Positions 1-10,800 of a stretch of DNA of 64,000 nt are shown here, piece by piece. Position 1 is the stretch's first letter. Each line of letters begins with the position of its first letter. Below the pieces are notes generated by a model. That model made no database searches. It saw only the letters and a list, made by a program, of their open reading frames with translations, and had not been told where the DNA came from. The DNA is from Atherix ibis (taxonomy: Eukaryota > Arthropoda > Insecta > Diptera > Athericidae). Made by a program: the position numbers and the translations under genes. Location of the stretch: assembly GCA_958298945.1 (NCBI GenBank), contig CATQJD010000005.1, positions 1,034,944-1,098,943 on the forward strand, given 5' to 3'.

Positions 1-1060
1 TGAAGTAGTATGTTTCAGAGGAATATGAATTAGTATGTTTAAGAGGAATATGAAGTAGTATGTTTAAGAGGAATATGAAGCAGTATGTTTAAGAGGAATA
101 TAAAGTGGTATGCTTAAGAGGAATATGAAGTAGTATATTTAATATGATTATGAAGTAGTATATTTAAGAGGAATATGAAGTAGTATGTTTAAGAGGAATA
201 TGAAGTGGCATGTGTAAGAGAAATATGAAGTAGTAAGTTTATGAGGAATGTGAAATAGTATGTTTTAGAGGAATATGAAGTAGTATATTCAAGAGGAATA
301 TGAAGTAGTATGTTTAAGAGGAATGTGAAGTAGTATGTTTAAGAGGAATATGAAGTAGTATGTTTAAGAGGAATATTAAGTAGTATTGTTAAGAGGAATA
401 TGAAGTAGTATGTTTCAGAGGAATATGAAGTAGTATATTTAAGAGGAATATGAAGTATTATGTTTAAGAGGAATATGAGGTAGTATGTTTAAGAGGAATA
501 TGAAGTAGTATGTTTAAGAGGATGATGAAGTAGTATATTTAAGAGGAATATGAAGTAGTATGTTTAAGAGGAATATGAGGTAGTATGTTTAAGAGGAATA
601 TGAAGTGGTATGTTTAAGAGGAATATGAAGTAGTATGTTTCAGAGGAATATGAATTAGTATGTTTAAGAGGAATATGAAGTAGTATGTTTAAGAGGAATA
701 TGAAGCAGTATGTTTAAGAGGAATATAAAGTGGTATGCTTAAGAGGAATATGAAGTAGTATATTTAAGAGGATTATGAAGTAGTATATTTAAGAGGAATA
801 TGAAGTAGTATGTTTAAGAGGAATATGAAGTGGCATGTTTAAGAGAAATATGAAGTAGTAAGTTTAAGAAGAATGTGAAATAGTATGTTTAAGAGGAATA
901 TTAAGTAGTATGTTTAAGAGGAATATGAAGTAGTATGTTTCAGAGGAATATGAAGTAGTATATTTAAGAAGAATATGAAGTAGTATGTTTAAGAGGAATA
1001 TGAAGTAGTATATTTAAGAGGAATATGAAGTAGTATGTTGAAGAGGAATATGAAGTAGCA
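1..1060 (+). repeat. Inner 625 bp (25 x 25) repeat inside the 2.05 kb HOR
   Basis: TTTCAGAGGAATATGAATTAG at about 14 returns at about 639, and TGGCATG at 206 returns at 831. Both offsets are 625 bp, exactly 25 monomers. From about 270 the register changes: the GAATATTAAG variant at 371 matches 896 (offset 525), so the second inner copy has lost four whole monomers. The same nested arrangement is repeated inside copy 2 of the parent HOR, so the inner duplication predates the outer one. Confidence 0.85.
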
Positions 1061-1470
1061 TGTTTAAGAGGGATATGAAGTAGTATGTTTAAGAGGAATA
1101 TGAAGTAGTATGTTTAAGAGGAATATGAAGTAGTATGTTTAAGAGGAATATAAAGTAGTATGTTTAAGAGGAATATGAAGTAGTACGTTTACGAGGAATA
1201 TGAAGTAGTATATTTAAGAGGAATATGAAGTAGTATGTTTAAGAGGAATATGAAGTAGTATATTTTAGAGGAATATGAAGTAGAATGTTTAAGAGCAATA
1301 TAAGGTAGTATGTTTAAGAGGAATATGAAGTCGTATTTTTAAGACGAATATGAAGTAGTATAGTTAAGAGGAATATGGAGTAGTATGTTTAAGAAGAATA
1401 TGAAGTAGTATGTTTAAGAGGAATATGAAGTTGTATATTTAAGAGGAACATAAAGTAGTATGTTTAAGAG
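1..1470 (+). repeat. 2.05 kb higher-order repeat, copy 1 (left-truncated)
   Basis: This stretch recurs at 2,050-3,520 with a constant 2,049 bp offset that becomes 2,050 after a 1 bp insertion near 3,421-3,430. Diagnostic shared variants include TTTCAGAG at about 16, TTTAATATGATTATG at 138-152 (again from about 2,187), TGGCATGTGTAAG at about 206 and CGTATTTTTAAGACG at about 1,332. Only a handful of single-base differences were seen between the copies. The odd 2,049 spacing arises because a 24 bp monomer near 1,960 lacks one A. The left end is cut by the window, so the full unit may be longer. Confidence 0.9.
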
Positions 1471-2049
1471 GAATATGAATTAGTATAATTAAGAGGAATA
1501 TGAAGTAGTATATATAAGAGGAATATGAAGTAGTATATTTAAGAGGAATATGAATTAGTATGTTTAAGAGGAATATGAAGTAGTATGTTGAAGAGGAATA
1601 CGAAGTAGTATATTTAAGAGGAATATTAAGTAGTATGTTTAAGAGGAATATGAAGTATTATGTTTAAGAGGAATATGAAGTAATATGTTTAGGAGGAGTA
1701 TGAAGTAGTATGTTTAAGAGGAATATGAAGTAGTATGTTTAAGAGGAATATGAAGTAGTATGTATAAGAGGAATATGAAGTAGTTTGTTTAAGAGGAATA
1801 TGAAGTAATAAGTTTAAGAGGAATATGAAGTAGTATGTTTCAGAGGAATATAAAGTAGTATGTTTAAGAAAAATATGAAGTAGTAAGTTTAAGAGGAATG
1901 TGACGTAGTATATTTAAGAGGAATATGAAGTAGTAAATTCAAGAGGAATATGAAGTAGTTGTTTGAGAGGAATATGAAGTAGTATGTTTAAGAGGATGAT
2001 GAGGTAGTATATTTAAGAGGAATATGAAGTAGTATGTTTAAGAGGAATA
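1471..2049 (+). repeat. Satellite stretch between the two 2.05 kb HOR copies
   Basis: These are diverged 25 bp monomers with variants such as TAGTATAATT, TATATATAAG, TTTAGGAGGAG and TTTGTTT. A 24 bp monomer near 1,951-1,972 (AGTAGTTGTTTGAG) lacks one base and sets the non-integer 2,049 bp HOR spacing. Nothing other than satellite is visible. Confidence 0.85.
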
Positions 2050-3520
2050 TGAAGTAGTATGTTTCAGAGGAATATGAATTAGTATGTTTAAGAGGAATAT
2101 GAAGTAGTATGTTTAAGAGGAATATGAAGCAGTATGTTTAAGAGGAATATAAAGTGGTATGCTTAAGAGGAATATGAAGTAGTATATTTAATATGATTAT
2201 GAAGTAGTATATTTAAGAGGAATATGAAGTAGTATGTTTAAGAGGAATATGAAGTGGCATGTGTAAGAGAAATATGAAGTAGTAAGTTTATGAGGAATGT
2301 GAAATAGTATGTTTTAGAGGAATATGAAGTAGTATATTCAAGAGGAATATGAAGTAGTATGTTTAAGAGGAATGTGAAGTAGTATGTTTAAGAGGAATAT
2401 GAAGTAGTATGTTTAAGAGGAATATTAAGTAGTATTGTTAAGAGGAATATGAAGTAGTATGTTTCAGAGGAATATGAAGTAGTATATTTAAGAGGAATAT
2501 GAAGTATTATGTTTAAGAGGAATATGAGGTAGTATGTTTAAGAGGAATATGAAGTAGTATGTTTAAGAGGATGATGAAGTAGTATATTTAAGAGGAATAT
2601 GAAGTAGTATGTTTAAGAGGAATATGAGGTAGTATGTTTAAGAGGAATATGAAGTAGTATGTTTAAGAGGAATATGAAGTAGTATGTTTCAGAGGAATAT
2701 GAATTAGTATGTTTAAGAGGAATATGAAGTAGTATGTTTAAGAGGAATATGAAGCAGTATGTTTAAGAGGAATATAAAGTGGTATGCTTAAGAGGAATAT
2801 GAAGTAGTATATTTAAGAGGATTATGAAGTAGTATATTTAAGAGGAATATGAAGTAGTATGTTTAAGAGGAATATGAAGTGGCATGTTTAAGAGAAATAT
2901 GAAGTAGTAAGTTTAAGAAGAATGTGAAATAGTATGTTTAAGAGGAATATTAAGTAGTATGTTTAAGAGGAATATGAAGTAGTATGTTTCAGAGGAATAT
3001 GAAGTAGTATATTTAAGAAGAATATGAAGTAGTATGTTTAAGAGGAATATGAAGTAGTATATTTAAGAGGAATATGAAGTAGTATGTTGAAGAGGAATAT
3101 GAAGTAGCATGTTTAAGAGGGATATGAAGTAGTATGTTTAAGAGGAATATGAAGTAGTATGTTTAAGAGGAATATGAAGTAGTATGTTTAAGAGGAATAT
3201 GAAGTAGTATGTTTAAGAGGAATATGAAGTAGTACGTTTACGAGGAATATGAAGTATTATATTTAAGAGGAATATGAAGTAGTATGTTTAAGAGGAATAT
3301 GAAGTAGTATATTTTAGAGGAATATGAAGTAGAATGTTTAAGAGCAATATAAGGTGGTATGTTTAAGAGGAATATGAAGTCGTATTTTTAAGACGAATAT
3401 GAAGTAGTATAGTTAAGAGGAATATTGGGGTAGTATGTTTAAGAAGAATATGAAGTAGTATGTTTAAGAGGAATATGAAGTTGTATATTTAAGAGGAACA
3501 TAAAGTAGTATGTTTAAGAG
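2050..3520 (+). repeat. 2.05 kb higher-order repeat, copy 2
   Basis: This is the partner of 1-1,470. The variant monomers appear in the same order, with rare substitutions (for example AGTGGTATG to AGTAGTATG near 2,655 and AGTAGTATA to AGTATTATA near 3,254) and one small length change near 3,421 (AATATGGAG in copy 1, AATATTGGGG here). After about 3,520 the copies diverge: copy 1 continues with GAATTAGTATAATT, while this copy continues with near-consensus monomers. Confidence 0.9.
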
Positions 3521-4560
3521 GAATATGAAGTAGTATGTTTAAGAGGAATATGAAGTAGAATGTTTAAGAGCAATATAAGGTAGTATGTTTAAGAGGAATA
3601 ATAAGTAGTATGTTTAAGAGGAATATGAAGTAGTATGTTTAAGAGGAATATGAAGTAGTATGTTTAAGAGGAATATGAAGTGGTAAGTTTAAGAGGAATG
3701 TGAGGATGTATATTTAAGATGAATATGAAGTAGTATGTTTAAGAGGAATATGTAGTAGTATGTTTAAGAGGAATATGAAGTAGTATGTTTAAGAGGAATA
3801 TGAAGTAGTATGTTTAAGAGGAATATGAAGTAGTATGTTTAAGAAGAATATGAAGTAGTATGTTTAAGAGGAATATGAAGTAGTATGTTTAAGAGGAATA
3901 TGAAGTAGTATGTTTAAGAGGATAATGAATTAGTATGTTTAAGAGGAATATGAAGTAGTATATTTAAGAGGAATATGAAGTAGAATGTTTAAGAAGAATA
4001 TGAAGTAGTATGTTTAAGAGGAATATGAAGTAGTATGTTTAAAAGGAATATGAAGTAGTATATTTAAGAGGAATATGAAGTAGTATATTTAAAAGGAATA
4101 ATAAGTAGTATGTTTAAGAGGAATATGAAGTAGTATGTTTAAGAGAAATATGAAGTAGTATGTTTAAGAGGAATATGAAGTAGTATGTTTAAGAGGAATA
4201 TGAAGTAGTATGTTTAAGAGGAATATGAAGTGGTATGTTTGAGAGGAATATGAAGTAGTATGCTTAAGAGGAATATGAAGTAGTATGTTCAAGAGGAATA
4301 TGAAGTAGCATGTTTAAGAGAAATATGAAGTAGTATGTTTTGAGAAGAATATGAAGTAGTATGTTTAAGAGGAATATGAAGTAGTATGTTTAAGAGGAAT
4401 ATGAAGTAGTATATTTAAGAGGAATATGAAGTTGTATGTTTAAGAGGAATATGAAGTAGTATGTTTAAGAGGAATATGAAGTAGTATGTTTAAGAGAACA
4501 TGAAGTATTATATTTAAGAGGAATATGAAGTAGTATATTTTAGAGGAATATGAAGTAGTA
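3521..4560 (+). repeat. Near-consensus satellite, no clear HOR
   Basis: These are 25 bp units with scattered substitutions. Notable variants are AGTAGAATGTTTAAGAGCAATATAAGG near 3,550, which echoes about 1,283 and 3,332, and AGGATGTATATTTAAGATG near 3,703. I could not follow any long partner for this kilobase elsewhere in the window by eye, and no gene or other element is present. Confidence 0.8.
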
Positions 4561-6500
4561 TGTTTAAGAGGAATATGAAGTAGTATGTTTATGAGGAATA
4601 TGAAGTAGTATGTTTAAGAGGAATATGAAGTAGTATGTTTAAGAGGAATATGAAGTAGTATATTTAAGAGGAATATGAAGTAGTATGTTTAAGAAGAATA
4701 TGAAGTAGTATGAATATGAAGTAGTATGTTTAAGAGGAATATGAAGTAGTATATTTAAGAGGAATATGAAGTAGTATGTTTAAGAGGAATATGAAGTAGT
4801 ATGTTTAAGAAGAATATGAAGTAGTATGTTTAAGAGGAATGTGAAGTAGTATGTTTAAGACTAAAATGAAGTAGTATATTCAAGAGGATTTTGAAGTTGT
4901 ATGTTTAAGAGGAATATGAAGTAGTATGTTTAAGAGGAATATGAAGTAGTATGTTTAAGAGGAATATGAAGTAGTATGTTTAAGAGGAATATGAAGTAGT
5001 ATGTTTAAGAGGAATATGAAGTAGTATATTTAAGAGGAATATGAAGTAGTATATTTAAGAGGAATTTGAAGTAGTATATTTGAGAAGAATATGAAGAAGT
5101 ATGTTTAAGACGAATATGAAGTAGTATGTTTAAGAGGAATATGAAGTAGTATGTTTAAGAGGAATATGAAGTAGTATGTTTAAGAGGAATATGAAGTAGT
5201 ATGTTTAAGAGGAATATGAAGTAGTATATTGAAGAGAAATATCAAGTAGTATATTTAAGAGGAATATGAAGTAGTATATTTAAGAGGAATATGAAGTAGT
5301 ATGTTTAAGAGGAATATGAAGTAGTATGTTTAAGAGGAATATGAAGTAGTATGTTTAAGAGGAATATGAAGTAGTATGTTAAAGAGGAATATGAAGTAGA
5401 ATGTTTGAGAGGAATATGAAGTAGTATGTTTAAGAGGAATATGAAGTAGAAAGTTTAAGAGGAATGTGAAGTAGTATGTTTAAGAGAAATATTAGTAGTA
5501 TATTGAAGAGGAATATGAAGTAGTATGTTTAAGAGGAATATGAAGTAGTATGTTTTAGAGGAATATGAAGTAGTATGTTTAAGAGGAATATGAAGTAGCA
5601 TGTTTAAGAGGAATATGAAGTAGTATGTTTAAGAGGAATATGAAGTAGTATATTTAAGAGGAATATGAAGTAGTATGTTTAAGAAGAATATGAAGTAGTA
5701 TGAATATGAAGTAGTATGTTTAAGAGGAATATGAAGTAGTATATTTAAGAGGAATATGAAGTAGTATGTTTAAGAGGAATATGAAGTAGTATGTTTAAGA
5801 AGAATATGAAGTAGTATGTTTAAGAGGAATGTGAAGTAGTATATTTAAGAGGAATATGAAGTAGTATGTTTAAGAGGAATATGAAGTAGTATAGTTAAGA
5901 GGAATATGAAGTAGTATGTTTAAGAGGAATTTGAAGTAGTATATTTGAGAAGAATATGAAGAAGTATGTTTAAGACGAATTTGAAGTAGTATGTTTAAGA
6001 GGAATATGAAGTAGTATGTTTAAGAGGAATATGAAGTAGTATGTTTAAGAGGAATATGAAGTGGTATATTTAAGAGGAATATGAAGTAGTATATTGAAGA
6101 GAAATATCAAGTAGTATATTTAAGAGGAATATGAAGTAGTATATTTAAGAGGAATATGAAGTAGTATGTTTAAGAGGAATATGAAGTAGTATGTTTAAGA
6201 GGAATATGAAGTAGTATGTTTAACAGGAATATGAAGTAGTATGTTTAAGAGGAATATGAAGTAGAATGTTTGAGAGGAATATGAAGTAGTATGTTTAAAA
6301 GGAATATGAAGTAGTAAGTTTAAGAAGAATGTGAAGTAGTATGTTTAAGAGAAATATTAGTAGTATATTGAAGAGGAATATGAAGTAGTATGTATAAGAG
6401 GAATATGAAGTAGTATGTTTTAGAGGAATATGAAGTAGTATGTTTAAGAGGAATATGAAGTAGCATGTTTAAGAGGAATATGAAGTAGTATGTTTAAGAG
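4560..6500 (+). repeat. ~1 kb higher-order repeat, two tandem copies
   Basis: The copies are approximately 4,560-5,550 and 5,550-6,500. A monomer with a 9 bp deletion (TAGTATGAATATGAAG) appears at about 4,711 and 5,701, an offset of 990, equal to 40 units minus 9 minus 1. Further right the partners lie 865 bp apart (ATATTTGAGAAG at 5,076 and 5,941; AAATATTAGTAG at about 5,488 and 6,353), so the second copy has lost five whole monomers. The AAATATTAG variant is itself a 24 bp monomer. Confidence 0.85.
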
Positions 6501-6930
6501 AAATATGAAGTAGTATATTTAAGAGGAATATGAAGTAGTATGGTTAAAAGGAATATGAAGTAGTATATTTAAGAGGAATATGAAGTAGTATATTTAAGAG
6601 GAATATGAAGTAGTATGTTTAAGAGGAATATGAAGTAGTATGTTTAAGAGGAATATGAAGTAGTATGTTTAAGAGGAATATGAAGTAGTATGCTTAAGAA
6701 GAATATAAAGTAGTATGTTTAAGAGGAATATGAAGTAGTATACTTACGAGGAATAAGAAGTAGTATATTTAAGAGGAATATGGAGTAGTGTATTCAAGAG
6801 GAATATGAAGTAGTATGTTTAAGAGGAATATGAAGTAGTATGTTTAAGAGGAATATGAAGTATAATAGTATGTTTAAGAGGAATATGAAGTAGTATGTTT
6901 GAGAGGAATGTGAAGTAGTATATTTAAGAG
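6501..6930 (+). repeat. Satellite stretch with the first 30 bp monomer
   Basis: These are ordinary units plus the leftmost occurrence, near 6,851-6,880, of the 30 bp monomer GAAGTATAATAGTATG. It carries a 5 bp TAATA insertion that then recurs until about 29.6 kb. There is no other feature. Confidence 0.85.
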
Positions 6931-9900
6931 GAATATGAACTAGTATATTCAAGAGGATTTTGAAGTAGTATGTTTAAGAGGAATATGAATTAGTATGTTT
7001 AAGAGGAATATGAAGTAGTATGTTTAAGAGGAATATGAAGTAGTATGTTTAAGAGGAATATAAAGTAGTATGTTTAAGAGGAATATGAAGTAGTATATTG
7101 AAGAGAAATATGAAGTAGTATATTTAAGAGGAATATGAAGTAGTATATTTCAGAGGAATATGAAGTAGTATGTTTAAGAGGAATATGAAGTAGTATGTTT
7201 AAGAGGAATATGAAGTAGTATGTTTAAGAGAAATATGAAGTAGTATGTTTAAGAGGAATATGAAGTAGTATGTTTAAGAGGAATATGAAGTATTATGTTT
7301 AAGAGGAATATGAAGTAGTATGTTTAAGAGGAATATGAAGTTGTATGTTTAAGAGGAATATGAAGTAGTATGTTTAAGAGGAATATGAAGTAGTAAGTTT
7401 AAGAGGAATGTGAAGTAGTATGTTTAAGAGAAATATTAGTAGTATATTGAAGAGGAATATGAAGTAGTATGTTTAAGAGGAATATGAAGTAGTATGTTTT
7501 AGAGGAATATGAAGTAGTAAGTTTAAGAGGTATATGAAGTAGCATGTTTAAGAGAAATATGAAGTAGTATGTTTAAGAGAAATATGATGTAGTATATTTA
7601 AGAAGAATATGAAGTAGTATGTTTAAGAGGAATATGAAGTAGTATATTTAAGAGGAATATGAAGTAGTATATTTAAGAGGAATATGAAGTAGTATGTTTA
7701 AGAGGAATATGAAGTAGTATGTTTAAGAGGAATATGAAGTAGTATACTTAAGAGGAATAAGAAGTAGTATATTTAAGAGGAATATGGAGTAGTGTATTCA
7801 AGAGGAATATGAAGTAGTATGTTTAAGAGGAATATGAAGTAGTATGTTTAAGAGGAATATGAAGTAGTATGTTTAAGAGGAATATGAAGAAGTATATTTA
7901 AGAGGAATATAAAGTAGTATGTTTAAGAGGAATATGAAGTAGCGTGTTTAAGAGGAATATGAAGTAGTATGTTTAAGATGAAAAGGAAGTAGTATATTTA
8001 AGAGGAATAAGAAGTAGTATATTTAAGAGGAATATGAAGTAGTGTATTTAAGAGGAATATGAAGTAGTATGTTTAAGAGGAATATGAAGTAGTATATTTA
8101 AGAGGAATATGAAGTATAATAGTATGTTTAAGAGGAATATGAAGTAGTATGTTGAAGAGGAATATGAAGTAGTATGTTTAAGAGGAATATGAAGTAGTAT
8201 ATTTAAGAGGAATATGAAGTAGTATGCTTAAGAAGAATATGAAGTAGCATATTTAAGAGGAATAAGAAGTAGTATATTTAAAAGGAATATGAAGTAGTGT
8301 ATTTAAGAGGAATATGAAGTAGTATGTTTAAGAGGAATATGAAGTAGTATGTTTAAGAGGAATATGAAGTATTATAGTATGTTTAAGAGGAATATGAGTA
8401 GTATGTTTAAGAGGAATATGAAGTAGTATGTTTAAGAGGAATATGAAGTAGTACATTTAAGAGGAATATGAAGTAGTATGTTTAAGAGGAATATGAAGTA
8501 GTATGTTTAAGAGGAATGTGAAGTAGTATGTTTAAGATGAAAATGAAGTAGTATATTTAAGAGGATTATGAAGTAGTATGTTTAAGAGGAATATGAAGTA
8601 GTATATTTAAGAGGAATACGAAGTAGTATATTTAAGAGGAATATGAAGTAGTATATTTAAGAGGAATATGAAGTAGTATGTTTAAGAGGAATATGAAGTA
8701 GTATGTTTAAGAGGAATATGAAGTAGTATGTTTAAGAAGAATATGAAGTAGTATGTTTAAGAGGAATATGAAGTTGTAAGTTTAAGAGGTATGTGAAGTA
8801 GTATGTTTAAGAGGAATATGAAGTAGTATATTCAAGAGGAATATGAAGTAGTATACTTAAGAGGAATAAGAAGTAGTATACTTAAGAGGAATATGGAGTA
8901 GCGTATTCAAGAGGAATATGAAGTAGTATGTTTAAGAGGAATATGAAGTAGTATGTTTAAGAGGAATATGAAGTATAATAGTATGTTTAAGAGGAATATG
9001 AAGTAGTATGTTTAAGAGGAATATGAAGTAGTATGTTTAAGAGGAATATGAAGAAGTATATTTAAGAGGAATATAAAGTAGTATGTTTAAGAGGAATATG
9101 AAGTAGTGTGTTTAAGAGAAATATGAAGTAGTATGTTTAAGATGAAAAGGATGTAGTATATTTAAGAGGAATAAGAAGTAGTATATTTAAGAGGAATATG
9201 AAGTAGTGTATTTAAGAGAAATATGAAGAGTATGTTTAAGAGGAATATGAAGTAGTATATTTAAGAGGAATATGAAGTATAATAGTATGTTTAAGAGGAA
9301 TATGAAGTAGTATGTTTAAGAGGAATATGAAGTAGTATGTTTAAGAGGAATATGAAGTAGTTTATTTAAGAGGAATATGAAGTAGTATGCTTAAGAAGAA
9401 TATGAAGTAGCATATTTAAGAGGAATACGAAGTAGTATATTTAAGAGGAATATAAAGTAGTACGTTTAAGAGGAATATGAAGTAGTATGTTTAAGAGGAA
9501 TGTGAAGTAGTATGTTTAAGATGAAAATGAAGTAGTATATTTAAGAGGATTATGAAGTAGTATGTTTAAGAGGAATATGAAGTAGTATATTTAAGAGGAA
9601 TACGAAGTAGTATATTTAAGAGGAATATGAAGTAGTATATTTAAGGGGAATATGAAGTAGTATGTTTAAGAGGAATATGAAGTAGTATGTTTAAGAGGAA
9701 TATGAAGTAGTATGTTTAAGAGGAATATGAAGTAGTATGTTTAAGAGAAATATGAAGTAGTGTGTTTAAGAAGAATATGAAGTAGTATGTTTAAGAGGAA
9801 TATGAAGTAGTATATTTAAGAGGAATATGAGGTAGTATATTTAAGAGGAATATGAAGTAATTTATTTAAGAGGAATATGAAGTAGTATGATTAAGAGGAA

Positions 9901-10715
9901 TATGAAGTAGTATGTTTAAGAGGAATATGAAGTAGTGTGTTTAAGAGGAATATGAAGTAGTATGTTTAAGATGAAAAGGAAGTAGTATATTTAAGAGGAA
10001 TAAGAAGTAGTATATTTAAGAGGAATATGAAGTAGTGTATTTAAGAGGAATATGAAGTAGTATGTTTAAGAGGAATATGAGGTAGTATATTTAAGAGGAA
10101 TATGAAGTATAATAGTATGTTTAAGAGGAATATGAAGTAGTATGTTGAAGAGGAATATGAAGTAGTATGTTTAAGAGGAATATGAAGTAGTATATTTAAG
10201 AGGAATATGAAGTAGTATGCTTAAGAAGAATATGAAGTAGTATGTTTAAGAGGAATATGAAGTAGTATGTTTAAGAGGAATATGAAGTATTATAGTATGT
10301 TTAAGAGGAATATGAGTAGTATGTTTAAGAGGAATATGAAGTAGTATGTTTAAGAGGAATATGAAGTAGTATATTTAAGAGGAATATGAAGTAGTATGTT
10401 TAAGAGGAATATGAAGTAGTATGTTTAAGAGGAATGTGAAGTAGTATGTTTAAGATGAAAATGAAGTAGTATATTTAAGAGGATTATGAAGTAGTATGTT
10501 TAAGAAGAATATGAAGTAGTATATTTAAGAGGAATACGAAGTAGTATATTTAAGAGGAATATGAAGTAGTATATTTAAGAGGAATATGAAGTAGTATGTT
10601 TAAGAGGAATATGAAGTAGTATGTTTAAGAGGAATATGAAGTAGTATGTTTAAGAGGAATATGAAGTAGTATGTTTAAGAGGAATATGAAGTAGTATGTT
10701 TAAGAAGAATATGAA
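6931..10715 (+). repeat. 3.85-3.9 kb higher-order duplication, copy 1
   Basis: It begins with GAACTAGTATATTCAAGAGG and repeats at 10,782 onward. The offset is 3,851 at 6,940 and 7,435 and becomes 3,906 from about 7,870, because copy 2 has two extra monomers there (25 + 30 bp). Anchors are AAATATTAGTAG at 7,432, TATTATAGTATG at 8,370, AAGTTGTAAG at 8,771 and GGAGTAGCGTATTC at 8,895. It is internally subdivided: TATTATAGTATG recurs 1,918 bp later at 10,288, showing an older ~1.9-2.0 kb block. It contains length-variant monomers of 24 and 30 bp. Confidence 0.88.
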
Positions 10716-10800
10716 GTAATATGAACTAGTATATTCTAGTAAGAAGAATATGAAGTAATATGAACTAGTATATTCTACTAGTAATATGAACTAGTATATT
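10701..10800 (+). repeat. Rearranged junction with short hairpins between the 3.9 kb copies
   Basis: The normal 25 bp register breaks here. A 39 bp segment starting AAGAAGAATATGAAGTAATA at 10,702 is repeated at 10,741, and the word AATATGAACTAGTATATTC appears three times (10,718, 10,757, 10,783; spacings 39 and 26). Two small inverted repeats sit at the breaks: ACTAG-TATATT-CTAGT at 10,725-10,740 (5 bp stem) and ACTAGTA-TATTC-TACTAGT at 10,764-10,782 (7 bp stem, 5 nt loop). The second ends exactly where copy 2 of the duplication starts. Inference: this is the scar of replication template switching that joined the copies. Confidence 0.85.

Noticed and set aside
10701..10800. Transposon insertion or target-site duplication at the register break
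   Set aside because: All words in the junction are satellite-derived, with no foreign sequence and no terminal inverted repeats beyond 7 bp. A template-switch scar explains it better.
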